34,785 nt of DNA, taken from assembly GCA_021850625.1 (NCBI GenBank), contig JAJZLJ010000027.1, positions 87,389 to 122,173 on the forward strand, given 5' to 3'. The notes under the pieces are model-generated. The model was not told the origin of the DNA and made no database searches. It saw only the letters and a list, made by a program, of their open reading frames with translations. Source of the stretch: Microcaldota archaeon. GTDB taxonomy: Archaea; Micrarchaeota; Micrarchaeia; Micrarchaeales; CABMGC01. Shown piece by piece: positions 15,215 to 22,880 of this stretch (within the stretch, counting starts at the first letter, position 1; each line of letters begins with the position of its first letter). The position numbers and the translations under genes are program-made.

Positions 15215-16402
15215 TTAGAGTATTTTAAATCTAGAGGAGGTTTGTGTAGCTCCACCTATTAATTGTGCAAGCTGTGTTACAAGAGCATATGTCATTGCAA
15301 AGATTAATGCAGGATAAAAAAGAACCGATAACCAGAAGGTTCCCATTCCTTGCTCTGCAAGATTTGCCTCTATAACCAAAGGTCCTGTTTGTGATGCGGC
15401 ATTAAGCTGAGCCTCCCCTCCAGCAGAGTTCTGTCCGAAATATGCCGCTTCTGAATTAAGTTGATTTAGAAGGTTTGTGTTTGTAAAGTAAAACGCCACT
15501 GAAAAAAAAGTAGGCATTATTACATAGAAGCCTATTGCTAATGCTATCATAAGTCCACCTAATGCACGCGTAGGTAAAAGTGCCCGTAGTATTATGCCAG
15601 GTATGAGAAAGACTGGTATTGCGGCATACATAAAGATTAGGATAATATAAAACTCTCCGTATAATACAGTCAGCCCATCAAGAAAATATGTAATAAGAGT
15701 GACTGCTGGTAGATAAAACAAATAGTTTATTGCAAAGGAAAATACACCGATTATATTTGAACTGCATACTAATGATGCACAGATTTCTAGGCCAGTAGAG
15801 GTGTAAGATTTATCTGCTACGGCTATCTGAAAAAGCTGCGATGTTAGACTTTGTGTAGTAGAGATAGTATTGCTTATGTAAGATAAAGAGGTAGTATAAG
15901 GATTCGCATTTACTATTAGCGATGGAATTAGACCGAGAATTGTTGCGGCTAGGGAAAGAAAACCTATGACTATAAGTCCAGTAGCTATTGCTTCATAAAA
16001 TTCTCCAATTGCAAAGTTCTTTAGCTTTTCATCAGCAAAAAGAACACTTGCTATATATATTATTAATGCAAGATCAAATGATATAAAAAGTGCAACCATG
16101 GCTACTGGCGCCCATGTATCCCAATTTGAGATCATAGCCTGATTTATCTGTGAGCAGTACCAAGGTGCATTCTGGTCTACAATCTGATTTTGAGAACAAT
16201 AAGTAGTGCTTGAAGAGATTGGTATTGTTGTGGTAGAAGATGAACTAATCGATGTAGAGGTAGCTGGAAAAGCTGAGGTTAACGCTGTTGTTTGTAGTTG
16301 AACGCTAGTTGTTGAAGAAAATGCATATGAGATAAGATAACCAAACTGCATTGGTATAAGAATAAAGGCAAAAAACAGTATCAATATTTTTTTTGTTTTC
16401 AT
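15215..16402 (-). CDS. VirB6/TrbL-like polytopic membrane protein, paralogue 6
   Basis: 395 residues. An N-terminal signal-like helix (~4-28) is followed by a Ser/Thr-rich outside stretch (~28-68) with cysteines at 69 and 83. Further helices lie at ~98-122 and ~136-160, with several after ~220. The family signature is perfect at 269-297 (G-I-I-L-R-A-L-L-P-T-R-A-L-GG), with the closing Pro297. The C-terminal motif is LIGG at 381-384, 11 residues from the end. The 'F-x-E-F-Y-E' patch after helix 2 (134-138) is also shared. A GTGATG ribosome-binding site precedes ATG 16402, 4 nt after the previous stop. Polytopic VirB6/TrbL/CedA-like proteins form the inner-membrane channel; assignment to that class is inference from topology and neighbours. 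Confidence 0.8.
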   Translation of the reverse strand: MKTKKILILFFAFILIPMQFGYLISYAFSSTTSVQLQTTALTSAFPATSTSISSSSTTTIPISSSTTYCSQNQIVDQNAPWYCSQINQAMISNWDTWAPVAMVALFISFDLALIIYIASVLFADEKLKNFAIGEFYEAIATGLIVIGFLSLAATILGLIPSLIVNANPYTTSLSYISNTISTTQSLTSQLFQIAVADKSYTSTGLEICASLVCSSNIIGVFSFAINYLFYLPAVTLITYFLDGLTVLYGEFYIILIFMYAAIPVFLIPGIILRALLPTRALGGLMIALAIGFYVIMPTFFSVAFYFTNTNLLNQLNSEAAYFGQNSAGGEAQLNAASQTGPLVIEANLAEQGMGTFWLSVLFYPALIFAMTYALVTQLAQLIGGATQTSSRFKIL

Positions 16403-16406
16403 AACA

Positions 16407-17510
16407 TCACAGCAGATTTATAAACAACGATTCGAAATCAAAGGTTTCTCCCATAGCATGTGAGAAATCAGATATAAAGGTTGTTACAATAGTAAAGGTA
16501 AGTACAGGAATAATAGTTAAGCCTACTACAATGAGCCCTATGTACGCAAAAAGATACTCAGGTAATATGTTTGCTGCGTATCCTAATAATGAACCGCTTC
16601 CTGAAAAAAAGCCTGTTACTACACTTATTGCAGTTATTGCTGGATTTACAACAGGCAAGATTGCCTGGGTTGCCGTAACTCCAGAACCAAATCCTAAGGT
16701 AAGAGCGTTTTGTATTGCCGTATCCATAAAACCATAATTAATACTTACTATTATAGGAAAGATAAAACCTAAACCTATTCCAAATGCCATCATTCCATTC
16801 CCAAAGGTTCTTGTTATCTCGAATGAACGTGCTATTAAGCCTATAGCCATAAAAAGGGCAAAAAGCAATGGAGCAGCAGCGAGCAATAATAGTTGTACTT
16901 GGCTTAGAACAGCAAAATCAAATATTAAAGGAAGTGCAAATCCATCAAATTTGTTGGTTTTTCCGAATGGATCCAAAGCAGCTGCACCGCTCTTTGCAGA
17001 GACAGATGCGCCAAAAGTTGAACTTGTAGAGGAATAACCTAATGTAAGATATGCACCAACATCAGGAGTTATAGAAAACATTAACAATGCAAAATAAAGA
17101 TACTGATTGAACTGCAAAGTATAGGTATTAAACTGTTGAAGATCGCAAAGTGATATCGCATATATATTATTTACAGATGAACCAGAACACGCAGTAGGTA
17201 TTAGTCCCGAACTAGAAAAAATAGGTTCAGGATTGCTTGAGCAGATAAGAGTTGATACTGTTCCAAATGACATTATTAGAACTAATGTTATAAGCAAATC
17301 AAATATTTTACTCTTTGTCCATGATCTTACATTATTCCAATTTATTATCGGAGCTAGTGCATATATCAAAATAAGTATAGACATGCTTGCGAGTACTGCT
17401 AGGAGTATTACTGGAAACCATCCAGTATATGGAGAGGTAAGAAAGTAACTTACACTACTAACACAAGAGTTTGCAACTGCAAGTATAATTTGTGAAAGTA
17501 GTGTAATCAT
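16407..17510 (-). CDS. VirB6/TrbL-like polytopic membrane protein, paralogue 5
   Basis: 367 residues, the shortest of the six, with no long N-terminal extension: helices at ~4-18, ~32-54 and ~70-88, then an outside loop with Cys90, Cys108 and Cys122, then four or more further helices. The signature lies at 224-252 (G-L-I-A-R-S-F-E-I-T-R-T-F-G-N; the second Gly is Asn), ending at Pro252. The C-terminal motif is AMG at 352-354. Its ATG overlaps the stop of paralogue 4 by 4 nt (ATGA), so translation is coupled. As in the others, the last ~13 residues are predicted to be cytoplasmic. Confidence 0.8.
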   Translation of the reverse strand: MITLLSQIILAVANSCVSSVSYFLTSPYTGWFPVILLAVLASMSILILIYALAPIINWNNVRSWTKSKIFDLLITLVLIMSFGTVSTLICSSNPEPIFSSSGLIPTACSGSSVNNIYAISLCDLQQFNTYTLQFNQYLYFALLMFSITPDVGAYLTLGYSSTSSTFGASVSAKSGAAALDPFGKTNKFDGFALPLIFDFAVLSQVQLLLLAAAPLLFALFMAIGLIARSFEITRTFGNGMMAFGIGLGFIFPIIVSINYGFMDTAIQNALTLGFGSGVTATQAILPVVNPAITAISVVTGFFSGSGSLLGYAANILPEYLFAYIGLIVVGLTIIPVLTFTIVTTFISDFSHAMGETFDFESLFINLL

Positions 17511-18739
17511 ACAATCTTACCAAACAATTTTTTGCCACTAAATGATGGCGAACCTAACAATTTCGAAAGCACCTCGACCATATCATAAGATATGATAAAG
17601 GAAATAAATAAACCAGTAAGCATCAATACATAAAAAGCTACCTCTTCGGAATATAGTGAGATATTACCATCTATGCCAAAACCATTTTTGAAAAGAAATC
17701 CCAGAAGAAATGAACCGGCACTTCCAGAAGAGAAGGAGTTTATTCCAAACTGCTGCACAAATGTAACTATATTTCCGCCAACACTGCTAGAGCTAATGCA
17801 TAAATTGTTAGTAGTTGATCCGGCTCCGCAAAGTGAGGAGATACTTGAGAGTATATTAGATGCTGTTGAAAAAGTAAACACAGATAGAATAGATGGAAAT
17901 ATTATGAAAAATGAGATGAATAGTGCTATTAATGAACCCCCTGCAGCCCTTGTCCATGGAAAAGAACGGAAAAGCACTCCGACGTAGAAGAGTATTGGAA
18001 ATAAGAAGTATATTACAAATAAAAGCAAAACTGTTGCTATGCTTACGCCTATAAATCCTGAGAGGACCGAAAATTCATTGTATATAAAACCCTGTATTAT
18101 TCCAAGTCCTGCAAAGGGGGTCAATCCGACGCTTGGAAGAAGGTTTCCGATTGAAGATAATCCCGCACCAGTAAATGAAAACTGTATAGATAATCCAGAT
18201 AAAAGCTGATATCCTACCAACTCAATGTATGTTCCAAACATTATTAATACTCCAGTGAATATTTGTACATTTACTATATTGTTGCAGATGTTTACATAAA
18301 GATTCTCTATATTTCCATTAGAGGTAGTTAATGCAGGAGTTGATGAACTGGTAGTTGTTGAAGAACTAGAAGGAACTGTGGAAGAGGATAAATTTGAAAA
18401 GAACGCAATTGCTCCAGTAGATGTGAATATGGCACTTGCTACAAACATTAATATTAAAATATTTACAAAGGATTCTATGTATTCTGTTTTTGCAAACTGC
18501 TTAAAGCTGTCAAGACCAATTGCAACACCTAGTCCATAAATAAAAGACATGAAGATTATGACAGCTATTATTATAAGGCTAGTAAAAGAAAGTAAATCGT
18601 TGTATGTTGAGAGATTGTAAACTGCCGGGCTTACTATGTTATGAACATTTCCAAAAAAATCGCTGCAATATGTTTGCGCTGCTGAGGATGATCCAAGGAT
18701 CATCAACGCAAAAAGAAAAATCAATAACGATTTTCGCAT
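17507..18739 (-). CDS. VirB6/TrbL-like polytopic membrane protein, paralogue 4
   Basis: 410 residues with a classical signal peptide (MRKSLLIFLFALMILGSSSA, cleavage expected near AQTYC), helices at ~50-72 and ~90-115, a Ser/Thr-rich outside loop (~118-140), Cys152, and four or more later helices. The signature at 254-282 is complete (G-V-L-F-R-S-F-P-W-T-R-A-A-GG, Pro282). The C-terminal motif is LLG at 394-396. The patch FAKTEYIES (82-90) after helix 2 corresponds to GNEYKEL in paralogue 1. It is 10 nt downstream of paralogue 3 and overlaps paralogue 5 by 4 nt. Confidence 0.8.
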   Translation of the reverse strand: MRKSLLIFLFALMILGSSSAAQTYCSDFFGNVHNIVSPAVYNLSTYNDLLSFTSLIIIAVIIFMSFIYGLGVAIGLDSFKQFAKTEYIESFVNILILMFVASAIFTSTGAIAFFSNLSSSTVPSSSSTTTSSSTPALTTSNGNIENLYVNICNNIVNVQIFTGVLIMFGTYIELVGYQLLSGLSIQFSFTGAGLSSIGNLLPSVGLTPFAGLGIIQGFIYNEFSVLSGFIGVSIATVLLLFVIYFLFPILFYVGVLFRSFPWTRAAGGSLIALFISFFIIFPSILSVFTFSTASNILSSISSLCGAGSTTNNLCISSSSVGGNIVTFVQQFGINSFSSGSAGSFLLGFLFKNGFGIDGNISLYSEEVAFYVLMLTGLFISFIISYDMVEVLSKLLGSPSFSGKKLFGKIV

Positions 18740-18749
18740 AATATAACAC

Positions 18750-20252
18750 TCATAATAATTTATTTAATCCTAGTATACTAGTTGTGCCGCCTAGAAGGCC
18801 AGATATTCCAATTGTTGCAGTTATTCCTATGAAAATATTTATTAATGGAAAGATTATTCCTAAAACAGACATCATGCCGTATAAATTTATAAGGCTAAAT
18901 ATGGTATTAATTGAATTTTGTGGTGTACAATTAAAGTAAGGTATTGGAAGAACACTAGGAGAAGAACCGGTTAATGAACCAAAAGTGTTTATAATACCAA
19001 GTATAAGACCGTATCCAGGAAGACCATATGCACCTATAACAAGAAGTTCTTGTGATATAAGACCTCCATGTGGCCAACAGCCATCGTTATTTATAACATA
19101 TTCTGCATTTGGAAAAACAAAGAAGTTTATGCCTGTTTTATCATAAGTTACAATGTTTGAGTTTAGATCCTTGCCCGTTAAATATACTGAAGGATAGGAA
19201 GTTGCACCTATTGGTGAGATTGTATTTGAGTTTAAAGTAGAGTACTCCATTAAAAATATTAAAGGAAAAATAATTATTGCAGCAAGAACAAATGCTATTA
19301 GAAAACCTCCGGCTTTTCTTGTTATTGAGGATGCGCTTAATATTATTCCAGCTGCAAGTATATACGGCCAGCCAAATAATATTAATAATATAAAAAGAAG
19401 CTGTAACAAAAATGAGTAGAATACCACAGTAGATTGTGTTGAAAGTATATATGTTGCTCTTGAAATTATATCATAACCTGCAAAGGGTTTATAAGAATAA
19501 TCCACTGTTAGTGCGGTTAGAGTTCCAGTTTCTAAACATGTGACTTGTGGATAGCAAATTGTATCTGTTGCAGTAAAAGATGAAAGAAATGCCATATAAG
19601 TTCGATATACATAAATTGCATTGAGATTATTTGCAGCTTGATTTGTAAGATTTGAAAGTATTACATAAGTTGCGCCAAGTCCATAGTCTATATTTGCAGT
19701 TACATTAAGTGCGCCAGCATTTTGAATAAGCCCAGAACAAATGTTATACGTTGGAGAGTTTACAGTAGCTGCAGTATTTACGAATGCAAGAGAGTTATCC
19801 CCGGCCGGATTATTAAGCTGCTGGCAGATCGTAAGAATAGAACTTTTAGAGATTAAAGAGGTAGAGTATGTTGCCTGTCCTATCCAATTAAGTAAAAGAA
19901 TAACAAGAACCAGTATTACTGCTGTGAAAAGGACTTTTTCTAATTCTGCTTTTCCTCCAGAAACCATGCTTTTGTTATTTAAAATATAGCCCAGCACATA
20001 GTATAAAATAACAATTGAAAAACTTACAGTTATTGCCAAGATAATTACAGGATACCATCCGCTAAATTGAGATACAGGAGTTTCAAGAGGGTAGTTTTGA
20101 GATGTTAAAATAATTCCTGAAAATAGAGTTTTATTTAAAATATTGGCTTTACTATTAAGGAGTATATTTGTAGTTGTAGCTCCAGAAAGATTAAAAACAC
20201 CAAAGAGTAACAAAGAGAACAGAATAATAAATAATATTTTGTTTTTTAACAT
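18750..20252 (-). CDS. VirB6/TrbL-like polytopic membrane protein, paralogue 3
   Basis: 500 residues from ATG 20252, which begins a good signal-type sequence (MLKNKILFIILFSLLLFGV) 4 nt after the preceding stop with GAGTGAT upstream. An ATG 63 nt earlier is in frame but would put a hydrophilic extension ahead of the signal and overlap the preceding gene. It is the longest of the six because of a large outside loop (~130-270) with Cys143, Cys172, Cys233 and Cys239. The signature at 302-330 keeps all positions except the first Arg (Ser306). The C-terminal motif LLGG lies at 486-489. Predicted as an inner-membrane channel subunit with an enlarged external domain. Confidence 0.8.
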   Translation of the reverse strand: MLKNKILFIILFSLLLFGVFNLSGATTTNILLNSKANILNKTLFSGIILTSQNYPLETPVSQFSGWYPVIILAITVSFSIVILYYVLGYILNNKSMVSGGKAELEKVLFTAVILVLVILLLNWIGQATYSTSLISKSSILTICQQLNNPAGDNSLAFVNTAATVNSPTYNICSGLIQNAGALNVTANIDYGLGATYVILSNLTNQAANNLNAIYVYRTYMAFLSSFTATDTICYPQVTCLETGTLTALTVDYSYKPFAGYDIISRATYILSTQSTVVFYSFLLQLLFILLILFGWPYILAAGIILSASSITRKAGGFLIAFVLAAIIIFPLIFLMEYSTLNSNTISPIGATSYPSVYLTGKDLNSNIVTYDKTGINFFVFPNAEYVINNDGCWPHGGLISQELLVIGAYGLPGYGLILGIINTFGSLTGSSPSVLPIPYFNCTPQNSINTIFSLINLYGMMSVLGIIFPLINIFIGITATIGISGLLGGTTSILGLNKLL

Positions 20253-20256
20253 TATA

Positions 20257-21519
20257 TCACTCGGAATGCCCCAAAGCAGGTATTGTTCCAAGGGCTTTAG
20301 CCAATCCCTCTGCAAAACCTATTGTTATCATTATATCTATCGCAATTAAAAGAACACCTTCAAAAAAGTATTCTGATATCTGAACGCCAAAACTTGCTAT
20401 ATGATTAGGCAAGGTAATTATATTTTCGAGTAGAGATGTTACAACTGCCCCTATTCCCCCACCACTGCCAACTAAGGTAGCGTAAAAGTTTACAGGAAGA
20501 TTTATTGAGGTGCCTCCATAATTTAAGAAATTTACTGTATTTTGCTTGAACAAATAGCCAATAGGAACTTGTTGTATTTGATATGTTCCCACATATTGAG
20601 AATAGGGATTACATACTGATTGTGGATTTGTACAGAAAACCCAGTTTATTATGTAAACGTTCATGCTTATAGTAAGGGGAAATACTATGTAAAAAGCTAT
20701 TGCAATAGCGAACAAAGTATTTGATATCTCGCGTATCTTAGGGCCTAAAAATAAAAATGAACGCATTATTAATGCTATAGGTATTATAAGTGTAAATGAA
20801 ACTATGCTTATTATTGGAAACAGAAAATAAAGAACAAAGAGTAATCCAAATGTAATAACTATAAGCATGCCATATGAAAGATAGGTGTCTGCGTAGCCAT
20901 CAAATAAAGAAACTGTATCTCCAGAATTTTCAAGATAGACTCCAAATCCAAGATTTGTACTTCCTGTTGAACTGCTACCTATCTGCGCTGCACCGGAATT
21001 ACCAGAACCAGATGAACTAGAGGAAGAGCCACCATTATATAAAGCGTCTGTTGCACCTAATGCTTTGTTAAGTGAACTGACAACTTGATTTAAAAGAGTT
21101 GTTACTATATTTCCATCTATTGAAAGTGCTATTCCTTGAAAGGTAAGATCGGTAACTAATGAGGTTCCTTTTACAAAAAGAAGATTTCCTATATAGTATT
21201 CGTCAGCTTGAAATATATTTTGATAATTACTTCCATCGCCGGATAAACCTGCACCAACAGAACAAGAGGCATACACTAAAGAGATTAAAGATAAAAATAT
21301 TAACAGGCTTATTATCCCTTCTCCAAATTCATATATTACTGTATTTCGTATCTTTTTGCCTCTGCCTGAAGGAAGAAGTGTGCTTAAATTATATATAAGT
21401 AAACCTACAGAAAACATTGCGAGTAGTACCAACGCATTTATAAAAATCCAGTTATTAGCATTAATATTTCCAAGATTACATGCAGTTGTTGTTATTGTTG
21501 TGAAGATAAATGAGGTCAT
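20257..21519 (-). CDS. VirB6/TrbL-like polytopic membrane protein, paralogue 2 (divergent signature)
   Basis: 420 residues. No cleavable signal is obvious; helices lie at ~24-46 and ~66-84, followed by an outside loop with a Ser/Gly-rich low-complexity part (~164-188), then four or more helices. The signature (249-281) has a four-residue insertion between its two arginines (Arg253, Arg263) and Ser-Asn instead of Gly-Gly, but the later L-F-A-x9-P spacing is intact. The C-terminal ALG lies at 409-411. Two external cysteines (Cys296, Cys303) form a C-x6-C pair. The gene begins 1 nt after paralogue 1. It is the most changed copy and may hold a distinct place in a hetero-oligomer. Confidence 0.78.
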   Translation of the reverse strand: MTSFIFTTITTTACNLGNINANNWIFINALVLLAMFSVGLLIYNLSTLLPSGRGKKIRNTVIYEFGEGIISLLIFLSLISLVYASCSVGAGLSGDGSNYQNIFQADEYYIGNLLFVKGTSLVTDLTFQGIALSIDGNIVTTLLNQVVSSLNKALGATDALYNGGSSSSSSGSGNSGAAQIGSSSTGSTNLGFGVYLENSGDTVSLFDGYADTYLSYGMLIVITFGLLFVLYFLFPIISIVSFTLIIPIALIMRSFLFLGPKIREISNTLFAIAIAFYIVFPLTISMNVYIINWVFCTNPQSVCNPYSQYVGTYQIQQVPIGYLFKQNTVNFLNYGGTSINLPVNFYATLVGSGGGIGAVVTSLLENIITLPNHIASFGVQISEYFFEGVLLIAIDIMITIGFAEGLAKALGTIPALGHSE

Positions 21520-21520
21520 T

Positions 21521-22780
21521 TTAGATCAACTTTAATTTCTTTGAAACCTTTAGATTTATGCTGCCGCCCAATAAACGCGCTATATTATCGGTTACGGTGA
21601 ATGCTATAACCAAATCAAATATAAAAAGTATGAAAACCTGAAATATTATATAAATTAAATTCTGAAGCATATAATTTAATGCCGGAAATATTGAGTATAA
21701 TGTAGATAATGCTATTAGAAATGGATTAATTATGTTGGAACTTGTAGATGTAGGTATAATTGAGTATGTTTCAAAGTAAACAAGATTTGAAAGTCCGTTA
21801 CAGACAGAGGAGATAAGACCTAGGGAGTCGCAAGTTCCAGTAGTAGGATAGCTGCCATGTACTGTTAGATAACTTGAAAAGAAATTTGACACTGGAGCGT
21901 TGAAAAGTACAATAACAGATGGCCATATCAAACTTATCCCTATGCCAAATGCTATCAACGTGCCGCCAATTCCTCTCAAAAATGGAAGCGCTCTGAAGAT
22001 TATTCCTACAGGAATAAGGATCCAAAGTCCTATTATCTCAAAAATAGGGAGTATATTTATCTGCACAGTGATTATATTTATTGCAGGAAAGAAAACATAA
22101 TTAAAGGCATCATTCATTAATGAGGTTTCAAATTGTTTTCCTGTGACAAAATCCGTTTGAAGTATATTGTTTGTCAAAAGAGAAAAACTTACGCCAGATT
22201 TAACAACTGGAAGAAAGATGAAGGGCCCTGGAAGAGGAACAGGTGGTATCGGAAGTCCGCCCCAGCTTATTGAAATCCCTTTTAGAAGGCCATCTGCAAG
22301 TGCAAGGCTGTTGAGATTTTCAATACTTTGAACTAACACATTATTGGTATTGCATAGATATACCTCTCCATTATAAAGAAGATTTCCAATATTAGTTGAG
22401 AAGTTGCTTATTGATGATCCTGTCAAGGATACTGCTATGCCACTTATAAACGATATAGCGGCATATATTATTACTATTATTAGTATTGACTTGACTAATT
22501 CTTTATATTCATTGCCTAAAAAAGAGCCCACTTTTGTTTGCGGGAAGACTTTGCTTATTATGTATACAATTCCAATAAATGCAAAGGATACAAACAATGC
22601 CAATGCAGAAAGAGCAACTGCCGTATTCAATGCAACACTTGAGAATAAAGCCACCTCGCTATAAATATTATTATTGTTTGTAAGGAATGTAGAGCTACAT
22701 AGAAGAGGAGAGGCGTATGTAACGCCTATTACCATAAGAAGCATTAGCATTGATATGCGTAGCTTTCTAAAACCCTGCAT
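21521..22780 (-). CDS. VirB6/TrbL-like polytopic membrane protein, paralogue 1
   Basis: 419 residues with a basic n-region and signal helix (MQGFRKLRISMLMLLMVIGV), cleavage possible near YAS-PLLC. Helices lie at ~48-76 and ~98-118, then an outside loop to ~225 with a Pro-rich stretch (~177-192), then further helices. The signature is complete at 259-287 (G-I-I-F-R-A-L-P-F-L-R-G-I-GG, Pro287). The C-terminal motif is LLGG at 403-406. The cytoplasmic patch is GNEYKEL (89-95). A TATA-like element at 22803-22810 would give a leaderless start. It is the first of six tandem copies with 1-10 nt gaps or 4-nt overlaps. Confidence 0.8.
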   Translation of the reverse strand: MQGFRKLRISMLMLLMVIGVTYASPLLCSSTFLTNNNNIYSEVALFSSVALNTAVALSALALFVSFAFIGIVYIISKVFPQTKVGSFLGNEYKELVKSILIIVIIYAAISFISGIAVSLTGSSISNFSTNIGNLLYNGEVYLCNTNNVLVQSIENLNSLALADGLLKGISISWGGLPIPPVPLPGPFIFLPVVKSGVSFSLLTNNILQTDFVTGKQFETSLMNDAFNYVFFPAINIITVQINILPIFEIIGLWILIPVGIIFRALPFLRGIGGTLIAFGIGISLIWPSVIVLFNAPVSNFFSSYLTVHGSYPTTGTCDSLGLISSVCNGLSNLVYFETYSIIPTSTSSNIINPFLIALSTLYSIFPALNYMLQNLIYIIFQVFILFIFDLVIAFTVTDNIARLLGGSINLKVSKKLKLI

Positions 22781-22802
22781 ACATAATTATTCTTATAATA
22801 GT

Positions 22803-22810
22803 ATTATAAA
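22803..22810 (-). promoter_or_regulatory. TATA-like element before the six-paralogue array
   Basis: TTTATAAT on the minus strand, centred ~27 nt before ATG 22780, predicting leaderless transcription. It lies in a 100-nt gap after the first gene of the cluster. Confidence 0.45.
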
Positions 22811-22880
22811 GGTAACGTAAAAGATTAGAGTCGGATAGTCGAGTATATTTTTAGTTTATGCGTTAAAAAAGTGATTTGAG

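Noticed and set aside
20253-20315. Longer N-terminus for polytopic paralogue 3 starting at 20315
   Set aside because: It would overlap the preceding gene by 59 nt and place 21 hydrophilic residues before a good signal sequence; ATG 20252 has a GTGAT site.
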